A DNA stretch of 11,200 nucleotides. It comes from an uncultured Blautia sp. GTDB lineage: Bacteria; Bacillota; Clostridia; Lachnospirales; Lachnospiraceae. Position numbers and translations under genes: made by a program. Every line of letters starts with the position of its first letter. The first letter of the stretch is position 1. The notes under the pieces are model-generated. The model ran no database searches. It saw only the letters and a list, made by a program, of their open reading frames with translations, and was not told the DNA's origin. Shown piece after piece: positions 1 to 8,381 of the stretch. The stretch lies in assembly GCA_900547615.1 (NCBI GenBank), contig URHH01000080.1:1-11200 (forward strand), read 5' to 3'.

Positions 1-364
1 TGTTTGCCGGGCTGAAAGAAAACGAAACGCTTTTACTGCTGATATTATAAATATTAAGGCTTGCCAGCCCATCTGCGCTATACCACATATCCCAGTAATC
101 GTCGGGATTAAAGGTTGCCCGCATAGTGATCACCGGCGTAGGAGTCGGCGTTGCAGTCGGTTCCGGAGTCGGTGTTGCAGTAGCTGCCGGAGTCGGTGTT
201 GCCTTTGGCACTTTTTTCAAAATCTCCAGCATTTCCTGCTTTTCTTTTTCTGCTACTACATGTTTTTTATAACCGCTTATGGCAACTGCCGATATTCCCA
301 GTATCAGAAACAGTGCTATTGATATTATAAGAAGTATTTTTAATCTATCTTTTTTTCTTTTCAT
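1..364 (-). CDS. Membrane-anchored surface protein with Thr/Pro repeat linker (partial, 3' end outside window)
   Basis: Reading the minus strand from the ATG at 362-364 gives 121 uninterrupted codons that run off the left edge. Residues 1-9 are basic (MKRKKDRLK). Residues 10-30 form one hydrophobic helix with no lipobox cysteine, so it looks like an uncleaved signal anchor. Residues 33-54 are a charged, probably helical stalk. Residues 55-78 are three 8-residue Ala-Thr-Pro repeats, typical of an extracellular linker. From about residue 80 a globular domain begins, rich in Trp, Tyr and alternating hydrophobic residues (WDMWYSADGLASLNIYN), which suggests beta strands. The layout implies a domain held outside the membrane. 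The start is supported by AGAGGTGA at 371-378, six bases upstream. The gene lies 51 bases after the PurF-like gene on the same strand. I do not recognise the domain; a small beta-barrel or substrate-binding fold is possible. The function is unknown. Confidence 0.8.
   Translation of the reverse strand, partial: MKRKKDRLKILLIISIALFLILGISAVAISGYKKHVVAEKEKQEMLEILKKVPKATPTPAATATPTPEPTATPTPTPVITMRATFNPDDYWDMWYSADGLASLNIYNISSKSVSFSFSPAN
131..202 (-). repeat. 24-bp tandem repeat encoding three Thr/Pro octapeptides
   Basis: Three consecutive 24-base units encode ATPTPAAT, ATPTPEPT and ATPTPTPV (residues 55-78 of the left-edge surface protein). At the DNA level a 16-base core is identical at 163-178 and 187-202, and the copy around 141-156 differs by one base in the shared part. 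Repeats of this kind form rigid extended linkers in Gram-positive surface proteins and can change copy number by slippage. Confidence 0.85.
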
Positions 365-384
365 ACAGTATCACCTCTGTTTTC

Positions 385-390
385 ATTATA
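385..390 (-). promoter_or_regulatory. Possible -10 element for the surface protein gene
   Basis: The minus strand has a perfect TATAAT here, in the 51-base gap between the PurF-like stop and the surface protein start. The only -35-like hexamer is TTACAG at 410-415, with a long 19-base spacer. The predicted start of transcription would fall at the edge of the ribosome binding site, which is awkward. Readthrough from the PurF-like gene is an equally good explanation, since no terminator hairpin separates the two. Confidence 0.3.
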
Positions 391-415
391 CTGGTTTGAC
401 TCTTATTTTCTGTAA

Positions 416-1831
416 TTATTCCTTTCCGCTCCAGCAGTATGTACACAATTTACACGGTTCAATATCAATAGATTTTACAAGATCGTCAAGGCGATGATAT
501 TTCAGAGAGGTAAAGTTTAATTCTTGACGAATATCCTCCAGCATCTCCTTATAATTGGTGGAATCAGGATTTGCATAATCTGCCAGCGTTTTGGCGTCTA
601 CATTTTCTCCCTCTCTCTTTAAAATCGTTCTTCTTGTGATCAGATCCAGCTCTGACTTGGAACGTGAAAAATTCAGGTACTTACAGCCGAAAAGAAGCGG
701 CGGACACGCCGGACGGATATGTACCTCTTTTGCGCCGTTGCTGTAAAGAAACTCTGATGTCTCGCGAAGCTGTGTTCCGCGCACAATGGAATCGTCGATC
801 ATAAGAAGACTCTTATCTTTAATGAGGCGATGAACAGGTATCAACTTCATTTTTGCGATCAGATTTCTCTGGCTCTGCTGTGTAGGCATAAAGGAACGCG
901 GCCAGGTCGGCGTATATTTGATGAACGGGCGGGCAAACGGAACGCCGGAACGGTTTGCATATCCAATGGCATGTGCGATACCGGAATCCGGAACACCTGC
1001 CACAATATCAGGATTTACTTCTCCCATGTCTCTCTGTGCCAGTATATCGCCGCATTTATAACGCATTGTCTCTACATTTACGCCCTCATATGTAGAGGTC
1101 GGGTATCCATAGTATACCCATAAGAAAGAACAAATACGCATTTTCTCTCCCGGTTTCTGAAGAGTTTCCACACCTTCCGGCGTCACTGCCACAATTTCTC
1201 CCGGTCCGAGTTCTTTCACATCTTCATATCCAAGATTTACATATGCAAAACTTTCAAAAGATACACAGCAGGCATCTTCCTTCTGTCCGATAATAAGTGG
1301 TGTTCTTCCAAGCTTATCTCTCGCCGCGATCAGTCCCTTCGGCGTAAGGATCAGCATAGTCATGGAGCCTTCGATCATATCCTGCGCGTAGCGGATTCCC
1401 TCGATCATATTTCCTTTCTGATTGATCAGAGAAGCAACCATCTCTGTGGGGTTTACGCTTCCTCCGCTCATCTCCAGAAAATGCGTGCTGCCGTTTTTAA
1501 AGGAATGCGCGATCAGCTCGTCCATATTGTTGATTTTTCCAACTGTTGTAATGGCAAAATTTCCCAGATGGGAACGAACAAGAAGCGGCTGAGGCTCATT
1601 GTCGGAAATACAGCCGATTCCCAGATTTCCCTCAAGCTCTGCTACATCTCTGTCGAATTTTGTACGGAAGGGAGAGTTCTCAATGTTGTGAATGGCGCGG
1701 TCAAACCCTTTTTTTTCATCGTAAACTGCCATTCCACCCCTTCTTGTCCCAAGATGAGAATGATAATCAATACCAAAAAATAAATCCAGAACGCAGCTGG
1801 ATTTTGAAGCTACTCCAAAAATTCCACCCAT
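416..1831 (-). CDS. PurF-like amidophosphoribosyltransferase paralogue with degenerate glutaminase domain
   Basis: The product is 471 aa in the COG0034 (PurF) family. PurF makes phosphoribosylamine from PRPP and glutamine in the first step of purine synthesis. The N-terminal Ntn glutaminase domain (about 1-220) starts MGGIFGV, where family members have Cys at the mature N-terminus, so the nucleophile is missing. The AHNGNL oxyanion segment reads TTVGKI (95-100), so the Asn is replaced by Val97. The PRTase half is well kept: VPDSG at 280-284, RSFMPTQQSQR at 312-322, and the PRPP loop IDDSIVRGTQ at 345-354. Cys234, 383, 460 and 463 match the four 4Fe-4S ligands of Bacillus-type PurF. The start at 1831 is chosen for GGAG eight bases upstream and because MGGIFGV matches the family N-terminus; the in-frame ATG at 1882 has no ribosome site. 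It could be an ammonia-dependent PRA synthase, another PRPP enzyme or a regulator. The family is certain; the reaction is inferred. Confidence 0.9.
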   Translation of the reverse strand: MGGIFGVASKSSCVLDLFFGIDYHSHLGTRRGGMAVYDEKKGFDRAIHNIENSPFRTKFDRDVAELEGNLGIGCISDNEPQPLLVRSHLGNFAITTVGKINNMDELIAHSFKNGSTHFLEMSGGSVNPTEMVASLINQKGNMIEGIRYAQDMIEGSMTMLILTPKGLIAARDKLGRTPLIIGQKEDACCVSFESFAYVNLGYEDVKELGPGEIVAVTPEGVETLQKPGEKMRICSFLWVYYGYPTSTYEGVNVETMRYKCGDILAQRDMGEVNPDIVAGVPDSGIAHAIGYANRSGVPFARPFIKYTPTWPRSFMPTQQSQRNLIAKMKLIPVHRLIKDKSLLMIDDSIVRGTQLRETSEFLYSNGAKEVHIRPACPPLLFGCKYLNFSRSKSELDLITRRTILKREGENVDAKTLADYANPDSTNYKEMLEDIRQELNFTSLKYHRLDDLVKSIDIEPCKLCTYCWSGKE

Positions 1832-1839
1832 TTTTTTGT

Positions 1840-1843
1840 CTCC
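1840..1843 (-). promoter_or_regulatory. Ribosome binding site of the PurF-like gene
   Basis: GGAG on the minus strand lies eight bases before the ATG at 1829-1831, in a run of adenines. It decides the start against the in-frame ATG at 1880-1882, which would add 17 residues with no family resemblance. Confidence 0.75.
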
Positions 1844-1856
1844 TTTTTTTGTGTTT

Positions 1857-1871
1857 CCTCCCTGTGGGAGG
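1857..1871 (-). other. Perfect 6-bp hairpin in the 5' leader of the PurF-like gene
   Basis: The transcribed strand reads CCTCCC, ACA, GGGAGG: a perfect GC-rich stem of six pairs closing a three-base loop. It starts about 13 bases after the predicted transcription start and ends about 13 bases before the real ribosome site. No U-run follows, so it is not an intrinsic terminator. It may stabilise the 5' end of the mRNA or affect initiation; this is inference. Confidence 0.55.
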
Positions 1872-1890
1872 GTGATAATCATACGCTACA

Positions 1891-1919
1891 ATTATATAGA
1901 ACACATTTTAATAAGTAAA
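1891..1919 (-). promoter_or_regulatory. Promoter of the PurF-like gene
   Basis: On the minus strand TTTACT (1914-1919) and TATAAT (1891-1896) are separated by 17 bases, a good sigma-A-type promoter. The -35 hexamer lies in the last codons of fbp. Transcription would start near 1884, giving a leader of about 53 bases that contains the GC-rich hairpin. Confidence 0.6.
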
Positions 1920-3881
1920 GACATTTTTCACTTTTTCTTTTATGATGCCTTTTCTGTATGCCTCAAGAAGGGCTTTCAGCTCTTCGATTCTCACTTTTAA
2001 AGCTTTTCCTGTATCCGTATCGCCCACAAGCTGTCTCTGTGACGTATAACGCACAGCTACACGGTTTGACACAATATCGCTCTCTTTGGAAACTGCTTCC
2101 TCCGCAGAGGAAAACGGCTCATGGGCGCAGAGCATCAGTCCGTAGGAATTATAAATCAGGGTATAACCTGCGATTCCCGTTACTTTTCTGTACGCCTCGG
2201 AAAAACCGCCGTCTATTACAATGACGCGTCCCTCGCATTTTACAGGACTTTCTCCCTCGCTCTGGTGCACCGGCACATGACCGTTTATAATATGTCCTCT
2301 CTCCGGATCAAGCCCGAACTCGCGGAGCATACTGCCCACAACCTCCTGATTTTCCAGAATGCGGTAGTACGCATTCTTTTTCTCTTTTTTTGCTTCTTTA
2401 TCTGCAATAAAATACCCCTCGAAGGTTGCCATCTTATCTTTTCCGAAAAGCGGAGAATTGGGAGCTGCCCAGATATACCAGAGAATATCCCTGCTTTTCT
2501 GAAGCTCACTCTCCTCCAGAGAATAAAAGGCTCTTCTCACATAGGACTCCAGTACATCATAAAGCTGTTTTCCCTTATATGTTTCTCCGTAAACTTCCAC
2601 TTCCTTAAGACTTCCGTCCTCATTTAAAGGAATGCTTCCGTGAAACAGAAGATTTCCGTTATAAACCTTGTATAAGCCGCCTTTATCAAGAAGAAGGCGC
2701 ACATGATCCTGAAGCCTTGTACAGTTTCGAAACGCCCACTCCATGCGCTCCATAACCTCCTGCTCCCCGTCTGTAAGCGCGTACGGCTCCTCTGGATTTA
2801 CTGTGGGAAATACATTATCACGAAGAGGATACACTGTCCCGTCCGCCATAGTGATCTCCCCCTTATCGTAATCAATCCTGTGAAGAAGGCACCTGTCCTC
2901 CATATGGTATCCCGGATTTCTTATAAGAAGCTGTCCTTCCAGCTTAAACTGCATGATGGAGATTGCCTTGTGCATTTTCCGTCCAAGCTCTTTTTCCAGT
3001 GAGCTGTATCCGTCCTCGTCTCCCTTTACTGGGAAAAACTGACAGGAATCGTCTTTATATGCCTCCATTGCAAAAGTGGCAAGAGGCATCATATTAATCC
3101 CGTATCCATCTTCCAGAATATCAAGATTTCCATATCGAAGACTGTTTCGGATCACTGTGGCAATGCATGCTCTCTCTCCTGCTGCCGCTCCCATCCACAC
3201 AACATCGTGATTTCCCCACTGAATGTCAAGAGAATGGTATTCCATAATCCTGTCCATAATAAAATGAGGTCCTGGTCCTCTGTCGTAAATATCTCCCAGA
3301 ATGTGGAGATGATCCACAACAAGGCGCTGGATCAGTTCTGCTAGGGCAATAATAAAGTTCTCTGCTCTGCCAATCTGAATAATGGTATTTACAATGGAAT
3401 CATAATACGCTTCTTTATCAAGAACCTCCACCTTCTCTGTGATCAGCTCTTCAATCACATAGGCATAATCCGGTGGAAGGGCTTTTCGAACCTTGGAGCG
3501 CGTATACTTGGAAGCCGTTGTTTTACAGATTTCAATAAGACGGTACAGGGTAATCTTATACCAGTTTTCCATATCCTCCTCTGTCTTTTTTACAAGGGCG
3601 ATTTTTTCTTTCGGATAGTAAATCAACGTAGCGATTGCCCGCTTATCCTGATTGCTTAAGGTGTGTCCGAAAACATCGTCTATTTTTTTCCGCACAGCGC
3701 CGGAGCCGTTTCGGAGCACATGGGAAAATGCCTCGTATTCTCCGTGAATGTCAGAGAGAAAATGCTCCGTTCCTTTTGGCAGATTTAAAATTGACTGAAG
3801 ATTGATAATCTCTGTAGAAGCCTTTCCAATACTTGGATAAAGCTCCGCCAGACGTTCTAAATACCGCAGTTCTTCTTTCAT
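1908..3881 (-). CDS. fbp: Fructose-1,6-bisphosphatase, class III
   Basis: The product is 657 aa, close to Bacillus subtilis Fbp (about 670), and hydrolyses fructose-1,6-bisphosphate to fructose-6-phosphate in cytosolic gluconeogenesis. Class III enzymes are unrelated to the classical E. coli Fbp and belong to the calcineurin-like metallophosphoesterases. The metal motifs are visible: SDIHGEYEAF at 43-52, LGDIYDRG at 195-202 and GNHD at 223-226, with INGHVPVHQ later as a further histidine motif. The Bacillus enzyme is known to need Mn2+ and to be activated by phosphoenolpyruvate. I chose the ATG at 3879-3881 because AGGAGG lies four bases upstream. A longer in-frame start at 3914 would overlap polC by 17 bases and has no ribosome site. 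The gene follows polC by 16 bases and is probably co-transcribed with it. No terminator follows. Nothing is missing or broken. Confidence 0.96.
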   Translation of the reverse strand: MKEELRYLERLAELYPSIGKASTEIINLQSILNLPKGTEHFLSDIHGEYEAFSHVLRNGSGAVRKKIDDVFGHTLSNQDKRAIATLIYYPKEKIALVKKTEEDMENWYKITLYRLIEICKTTASKYTRSKVRKALPPDYAYVIEELITEKVEVLDKEAYYDSIVNTIIQIGRAENFIIALAELIQRLVVDHLHILGDIYDRGPGPHFIMDRIMEYHSLDIQWGNHDVVWMGAAAGERACIATVIRNSLRYGNLDILEDGYGINMMPLATFAMEAYKDDSCQFFPVKGDEDGYSSLEKELGRKMHKAISIMQFKLEGQLLIRNPGYHMEDRCLLHRIDYDKGEITMADGTVYPLRDNVFPTVNPEEPYALTDGEQEVMERMEWAFRNCTRLQDHVRLLLDKGGLYKVYNGNLLFHGSIPLNEDGSLKEVEVYGETYKGKQLYDVLESYVRRAFYSLEESELQKSRDILWYIWAAPNSPLFGKDKMATFEGYFIADKEAKKEKKNAYYRILENQEVVGSMLREFGLDPERGHIINGHVPVHQSEGESPVKCEGRVIVIDGGFSEAYRKVTGIAGYTLIYNSYGLMLCAHEPFSSAEEAVSKESDIVSNRVAVRYTSQRQLVGDTDTGKALKVRIEELKALLEAYRKGIIKEKVKNVFTY

Positions 3882-3885
3882 AAGT

Positions 3886-3891
3886 CCTCCT
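3886..3891 (-). promoter_or_regulatory. Ribosome binding site of fbp
   Basis: AGGAGG on the minus strand lies in the 16-base gap between the polC stop (3898-3900) and the fbp ATG. It favours the 657-residue start over the longer upstream one and suits translation continuing from polC. Confidence 0.85.
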
Positions 3892-3897
3892 GTTCTG

Positions 3898-6800
3898 TCA
3901 GCCTGTAAAGTCAAAAAGTGACATCTGATTTGACTGTGGAATATCTCCGAATAAATGCAGATCGTCCATCAGATCAATAACGGTTTTACTTACCTTTGTC
4001 CTGTCGCGGAAGTCGTCTTTTGACAGGAATTTTCCCTGTTTTGCCGCCTCCACAACTGCATCTGCCGCCTTGTCTCCAAGACCATCTATGGTATCAAGAG
4101 AGGGCATCAGCTTTCCGTCAATGATCTGGAAGCGATGCGCCTTTGCCGTATATAGATCAATGGGCAGAAACTCAAAGCCACGGGCATACATTTCCTGTAC
4201 AATACGCATATCTTTTAAAGTATCCTGCTCTTTTTTTGACGCCGCGTCTCCTTTTTTCCTGATTTCTTCCATATAAAATTCCAGTCTGTCCTTTCCCATG
4301 CACATAAGCTCGTAGGAAAAAGCAGTGGCGCGTATGCTGAAATATGAAGCATAATATGCAAGGGGCTGAAACACCTTATACCAGGCAATGCGATATGCCA
4401 TCATAACGTAAGCTGCCGCATGTGCCTTCGGGAACATATATTTAATCAGCTTACATGACCAGATATACCAGTCAGGAACATCATGCTCCTTCATGGTTTC
4501 AATCCACTCATCACGAAGCCCTTTTCCCTTACGGACACTTTCCATAATGGTAAAGGCAAGACCGCTCTCCACGCCTTTTCCAATAAGATAAATCATAATA
4601 TCGTCTCGTGTACAGATTGCTGTGGAAATGGTGGCTTTTCCTTCCTGGATTAAAACCTGCGCATTGCCAAGCCATACGTCCGTTCCGTGGGAAAGCCCTG
4701 CAATACGCACAAGGTCGGAAAAGTATTGGGGCTTTGTATCAATTAACATCTGCATGGCAAAATCGGTTCCAAACTCCGGGATTCCAAGACAGCCAAGCTT
4801 GCAGCCGCCAATATCCTCCGGTGAAATTTTAAGCGCTTTTGTGCTGGCAAACAGAGACATAACGTCCTTCTGATCAAGGGGAACCGTCCTTGCGCTGATT
4901 CCTGTCAGATCCTCCAGCATTCGGATCATGGTAGGATCATCGTGTCCCAGTATATCAAGCTTTAACAGGTTTCCATCGATGGAATGATAATCAAAGTGCG
5001 TCGTAATAATATCGCTGTTTACATCGTTTGCCGGGTGCTGTACAGGGGTGAATTTCTCAATTTCCTCCCCCTTTGGAAGAACAATGATTCCTCCCGGGTG
5101 CTGCCCTGTTGTACGGCGCACTCCCGTACAGCCCTGGACAATCCGGTTGATCTCGCAGTAGCGTTTATGGACGCCGCGCTCCTCAAAATAATTCTTCACA
5201 TAACCGAAGGCTGTTTTTTCTGCAAGCGTACCGATGGTTCCCGCCTTAAAAGTCTGTCCTTTTCCGAAAATAACCTCTGTATAGCGGTGTGCATTTCCCT
5301 GATATTCTCCGGAAAAGTTAAGGTCAATATCCGGCTCCTTATCTCCTTTAAAGCCAAGGAACGTTTCAAACGGAATATCGAATCCTTCTTTATACAGTTT
5401 CTCTCCGCATACCGGGCAGATTTTATCCGGCATATCGCATCCTGCCATTCCGGCATATTTTTTTACTTCCGGCGTATCAAATTCGCTGTACTTGCACTTG
5501 GGGCAGATATAATGAGGCGGTAGGGGATTTACCTCCGTAATTCCCGACATGGTTGCCGCAAAAGAAGAACCTACAGAACCACGGGAGCCCACAAGATAGC
5601 CGTCCTCATTTGATTTCCATACAAGTTTCTGGGCAATAATATACATTACGGCATACCCATTTGAAATAATGGAGTGCAATTCTCGCTCCAATCTGTCTTC
5701 TACAATCTTCGGAAGAGGATCTCCATAAATTTCATGCGCCTTATCGTAACATATATTCCTTAAATCCTGATCAGAATTTTCGATAACAGGAGGGAATTTA
5801 TCCGGATGGATCGGCGAAATTTTCTCAATCATATCTGCGATTTTATTTGTATTCGTAATGACGACTTCCTCCGCCTTTTCGCTTCCCAGATACGCAAATT
5901 CCTCCAGCATTTCCTCTGTGGTTCTAAGATAGAGCGGAGCCTGATTATCTGCATCGGAAAATCCGTTTCCGGCCATAATAATTCTTCTGTAAACCTCGTC
6001 CTGAGGATCCATAAAATGTACGTCACAGGTGGCGACAACCGGCTTTTTAAACTGCTCTCCAAGCTTTACAATATTTCTGTTTATCTCCTTTAAGTCCTCT
6101 TCGGAATGCACCATATCGTTTCTCTCATCCGCAATCATAAACTGATTGTTTCCAAGAGGCTGGATTTCCAGATAATCATAAAAATTTACGAGTCGTGCAA
6201 TTTCCTGTTCCGGTGCATTTCGAAGAATTGCCTGATAGAGTTCTCCTGCCTCGCAGGCACTTCCGATGATCAGCCCTTCCCTGTACTTCTCAAATACGCT
6301 TTTCGGCACGCGGGGACGTCTGTGGTAATATTTCAAATGAGACTGACTTACCAGTTTATAAAGATTGATTCTTCCCGTCTCATTTTTTACAAGAATAATG
6401 GCATGATAGGTAGGGAGCTTTTTAATCGTATCGGAAGAAACAGCGCCCTGGCGGTTCAGTTCCTCCACGTCATAAATATCACGCTCTGCACACATTTTTA
6501 CAAATCTCACAAAGATTTCCGCAGTACATGCCGCATCGTCCACCGCTCTGTGATGATTTTCCAGTGAAACGCCCACCGCCTTTGCTACCGTATCCAGCTT
6601 GAAACGGTTTAAGGCAGGAAGAAGAAAACGAGCCATTCCTACTGTATCCACATATGTAAAATCCGTAGATATTCCCTGTCGTTTACAATTCTCTATAATA
6701 AAGCTCATATCGAAATCTGCATTATGTGCCACCATAACTGCGCCCTTACAGAAGTCTATAAACTCCGGCAGAACCTCCTCAATCACAGGCGCATCCATCA

Positions 6801-8367
6801 CCATTCCGTCATTTATGCTTGTAAGCTGCTCGATCCGGAAAGGAATCGGAACTTTCGGATTTACGAAAGTGGAAAATCTTTCTGTAATTTCACCGTTTTC
6901 TACACGGACTGCACCGATTTCTATAATTTTACAGGTAAGAGGAGAAAATCCTGTTGTCTCTATATCAAAGACAACAAAGGCATCGGAAAGCTTCTGCCCT
7001 TTTCCGTTTGTAACCATTCCTTTTAAATCATCAACAAGGTACGCCTCCATCCCATACAGCACTTTAAAATCAGATTCTTTCGGAACACAGCCTCCCCATG
7101 CATCAAAACAGTGATTGGCTTCCGGGAAAGACTGCACCACTCCGTGGTCTGTAATGGCAATTGCCTTATGCCCCCACTCATATGCCCTCTTTACAAGAGC
7201 CTTTGCATCCGTGACTCCGTCCATATCACTCATTTTTGTATGGCAGTGGAGCTCTACTCTTTTCTGAGGGCTGGTGTCCATTCTTGTTGTTGTAAAATCT
7301 GCGATTTTCTTAATTCCCCAGATAGAACCAATTGTAAGCTCACTGTCAAAACGGTCAATGGTAGTAACACCTCTGAGCTTTAAAAACGCTTTCTTTTTTA
7401 CGTGCTCCGTCACTTCCGGAACCTGTTCGTTTCGAAGAAACATTTTTACTACAATGGTATCTGTAAAATCTGTGACAGGGAAAATGAGAATAGTCTTTTC
7501 ATTTCGTATTTCCCTTGCCTCCACATCAAGAACCTGTCCCCTGATAATAACTTCTCCCATTTCTCCTGTGATAGATTCCAGAGGAATTGCCTCTCCCTCA
7601 AAATCTCTTCCATAGATAACGTCCGGATTGCTGTCCCGGCGAAAGCCTCCGCGAAAATCTCCTTTTTGTGCCTTCTTTTCGAAAGTCTTTTTCTCCGGAC
7701 TGCCGGCATTCTTTTCCTTTTTGCCATCTTTTCCGGAAGATTTTTCCTTTTTCTTTTCTTCCTCTTCCGCTTTTTCCTGGGCACGCACTCCTGCATTTTT
7801 CAGTACATTTTCCACTTCCTGCTGGATTTGAAGAACTGCATTTTTTCGATATTTGCTCTCCTCTGTCTCCTCAAATTCCATCTCCACTTTCAAATCCATT
7901 CCGCATCTCTCGCAAAACACTTTGTGCAGATATTCTACAAGGATCTCACTTTTTTCCCTGGCTATCACAGAGTCAGGAAGCACCATGCGAAGAATGTTAT
8001 CATCCGGAAATTCTATGTGCGAACGCTTAAAGAGATTGTACTCCAGCATATTGTAATTGCGCAGCTCAAGCTCCATGCTTCCCCTATATGCTTCCAGAAA
8101 ATTCTTCGGCGTATACTGCCTGGAAAGAATAAACTTTTCAATGACAGTTACCGTAATCGCAATTCCCGGAAAGCACTGTCTTTCAATCTCTTTTTCCAGC
8201 TCAAAAAGGTGTTTTTTGTGGATCCATCTCTCGCTTTTCACATAGACGCGGATATGGGTCTTTGCCGGATTGCAGGATACCTTTGTGACAGACACCATGT
8301 CAAGAAGCTCTTCCAGCTTTTCGTTTACCTTTAAATGAGGAAATACATCAAAAAAGTCTTTTTCCAT
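3898..8367 (-). CDS. polC: DNA polymerase III alpha subunit, PolC type
   Basis: At 1489 aa this is slightly longer than B. subtilis PolC (about 1437). It is the main replicative polymerase of low-GC Gram-positives and carries its own proofreading exonuclease. Domains in order: N-terminal region (1-190); a Lys/Glu-rich linker (about 196-240); an OB fold (about 268-355); PHP motifs ELHCHTKMSD (372-381) and ITDHG (405-409); an inserted DnaQ-like exonuclease with FDIETTG (467-473), HNADFD (548-553) and HHRAVDD (605-611); then the PHP remainder and polymerase core. The core shows GSRGSVGSS (927-935), a zinc knuckle (Cys955, 958, 984, 987) and PDIDLNFSG (1012-1020) with catalytic Asp1013 and Asp1015. 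The C-terminal QMSLFDF (1481-1487) fits the beta-clamp binding motif. The ATG follows AGGAAG (8376-8381) with eight bases between, just after the ispG stop. All expected catalytic motifs are present. Confidence 0.98.
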   Translation of the reverse strand: MEKDFFDVFPHLKVNEKLEELLDMVSVTKVSCNPAKTHIRVYVKSERWIHKKHLFELEKEIERQCFPGIAITVTVIEKFILSRQYTPKNFLEAYRGSMELELRNYNMLEYNLFKRSHIEFPDDNILRMVLPDSVIAREKSEILVEYLHKVFCERCGMDLKVEMEFEETEESKYRKNAVLQIQQEVENVLKNAGVRAQEKAEEEEKKKEKSSGKDGKKEKNAGSPEKKTFEKKAQKGDFRGGFRRDSNPDVIYGRDFEGEAIPLESITGEMGEVIIRGQVLDVEAREIRNEKTILIFPVTDFTDTIVVKMFLRNEQVPEVTEHVKKKAFLKLRGVTTIDRFDSELTIGSIWGIKKIADFTTTRMDTSPQKRVELHCHTKMSDMDGVTDAKALVKRAYEWGHKAIAITDHGVVQSFPEANHCFDAWGGCVPKESDFKVLYGMEAYLVDDLKGMVTNGKGQKLSDAFVVFDIETTGFSPLTCKIIEIGAVRVENGEITERFSTFVNPKVPIPFRIEQLTSINDGMVMDAPVIEEVLPEFIDFCKGAVMVAHNADFDMSFIIENCKRQGISTDFTYVDTVGMARFLLPALNRFKLDTVAKAVGVSLENHHRAVDDAACTAEIFVRFVKMCAERDIYDVEELNRQGAVSSDTIKKLPTYHAIILVKNETGRINLYKLVSQSHLKYYHRRPRVPKSVFEKYREGLIIGSACEAGELYQAILRNAPEQEIARLVNFYDYLEIQPLGNNQFMIADERNDMVHSEEDLKEINRNIVKLGEQFKKPVVATCDVHFMDPQDEVYRRIIMAGNGFSDADNQAPLYLRTTEEMLEEFAYLGSEKAEEVVITNTNKIADMIEKISPIHPDKFPPVIENSDQDLRNICYDKAHEIYGDPLPKIVEDRLERELHSIISNGYAVMYIIAQKLVWKSNEDGYLVGSRGSVGSSFAATMSGITEVNPLPPHYICPKCKYSEFDTPEVKKYAGMAGCDMPDKICPVCGEKLYKEGFDIPFETFLGFKGDKEPDIDLNFSGEYQGNAHRYTEVIFGKGQTFKAGTIGTLAEKTAFGYVKNYFEERGVHKRYCEINRIVQGCTGVRRTTGQHPGGIIVLPKGEEIEKFTPVQHPANDVNSDIITTHFDYHSIDGNLLKLDILGHDDPTMIRMLEDLTGISARTVPLDQKDVMSLFASTKALKISPEDIGGCKLGCLGIPEFGTDFAMQMLIDTKPQYFSDLVRIAGLSHGTDVWLGNAQVLIQEGKATISTAICTRDDIMIYLIGKGVESGLAFTIMESVRKGKGLRDEWIETMKEHDVPDWYIWSCKLIKYMFPKAHAAAYVMMAYRIAWYKVFQPLAYYASYFSIRATAFSYELMCMGKDRLEFYMEEIRKKGDAASKKEQDTLKDMRIVQEMYARGFEFLPIDLYTAKAHRFQIIDGKLMPSLDTIDGLGDKAADAVVEAAKQGKFLSKDDFRDRTKVSKTVIDLMDDLHLFGDIPQSNQMSLFDFTG

Positions 8368-8381
8368 AAATGATTCTTCCT

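Noticed and set aside
279..497. Plus-strand open frame of 72 codons across the left intergenic region
   Set aside because: It opposes both the surface protein start and the PurF-like 3' end, and its frame is explained by those two genes.
1832..1882. 17-residue N-terminal extension of the PurF-like protein from the ATG at 1882
   Set aside because: There is no ribosome site; the start would sit at the predicted transcription start, and the extension covers the leader hairpin. A PurF-type propeptide would have to be followed by Cys, but the residue in that position is Gly.
4984..5523. Plus-strand open frame of 179 codons
   Set aside because: It is antisense to the polC catalytic core, including the zinc knuckle and PDIDLNFSG, which fix the true frame.
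7402..8334. Plus-strand open frame of 310 codons
   Set aside because: It lies wholly antisense to the polC N-terminal region, is rich in Phe, His, Leu and Cys as expected of a reverse-frame artefact, and matches no family I know.
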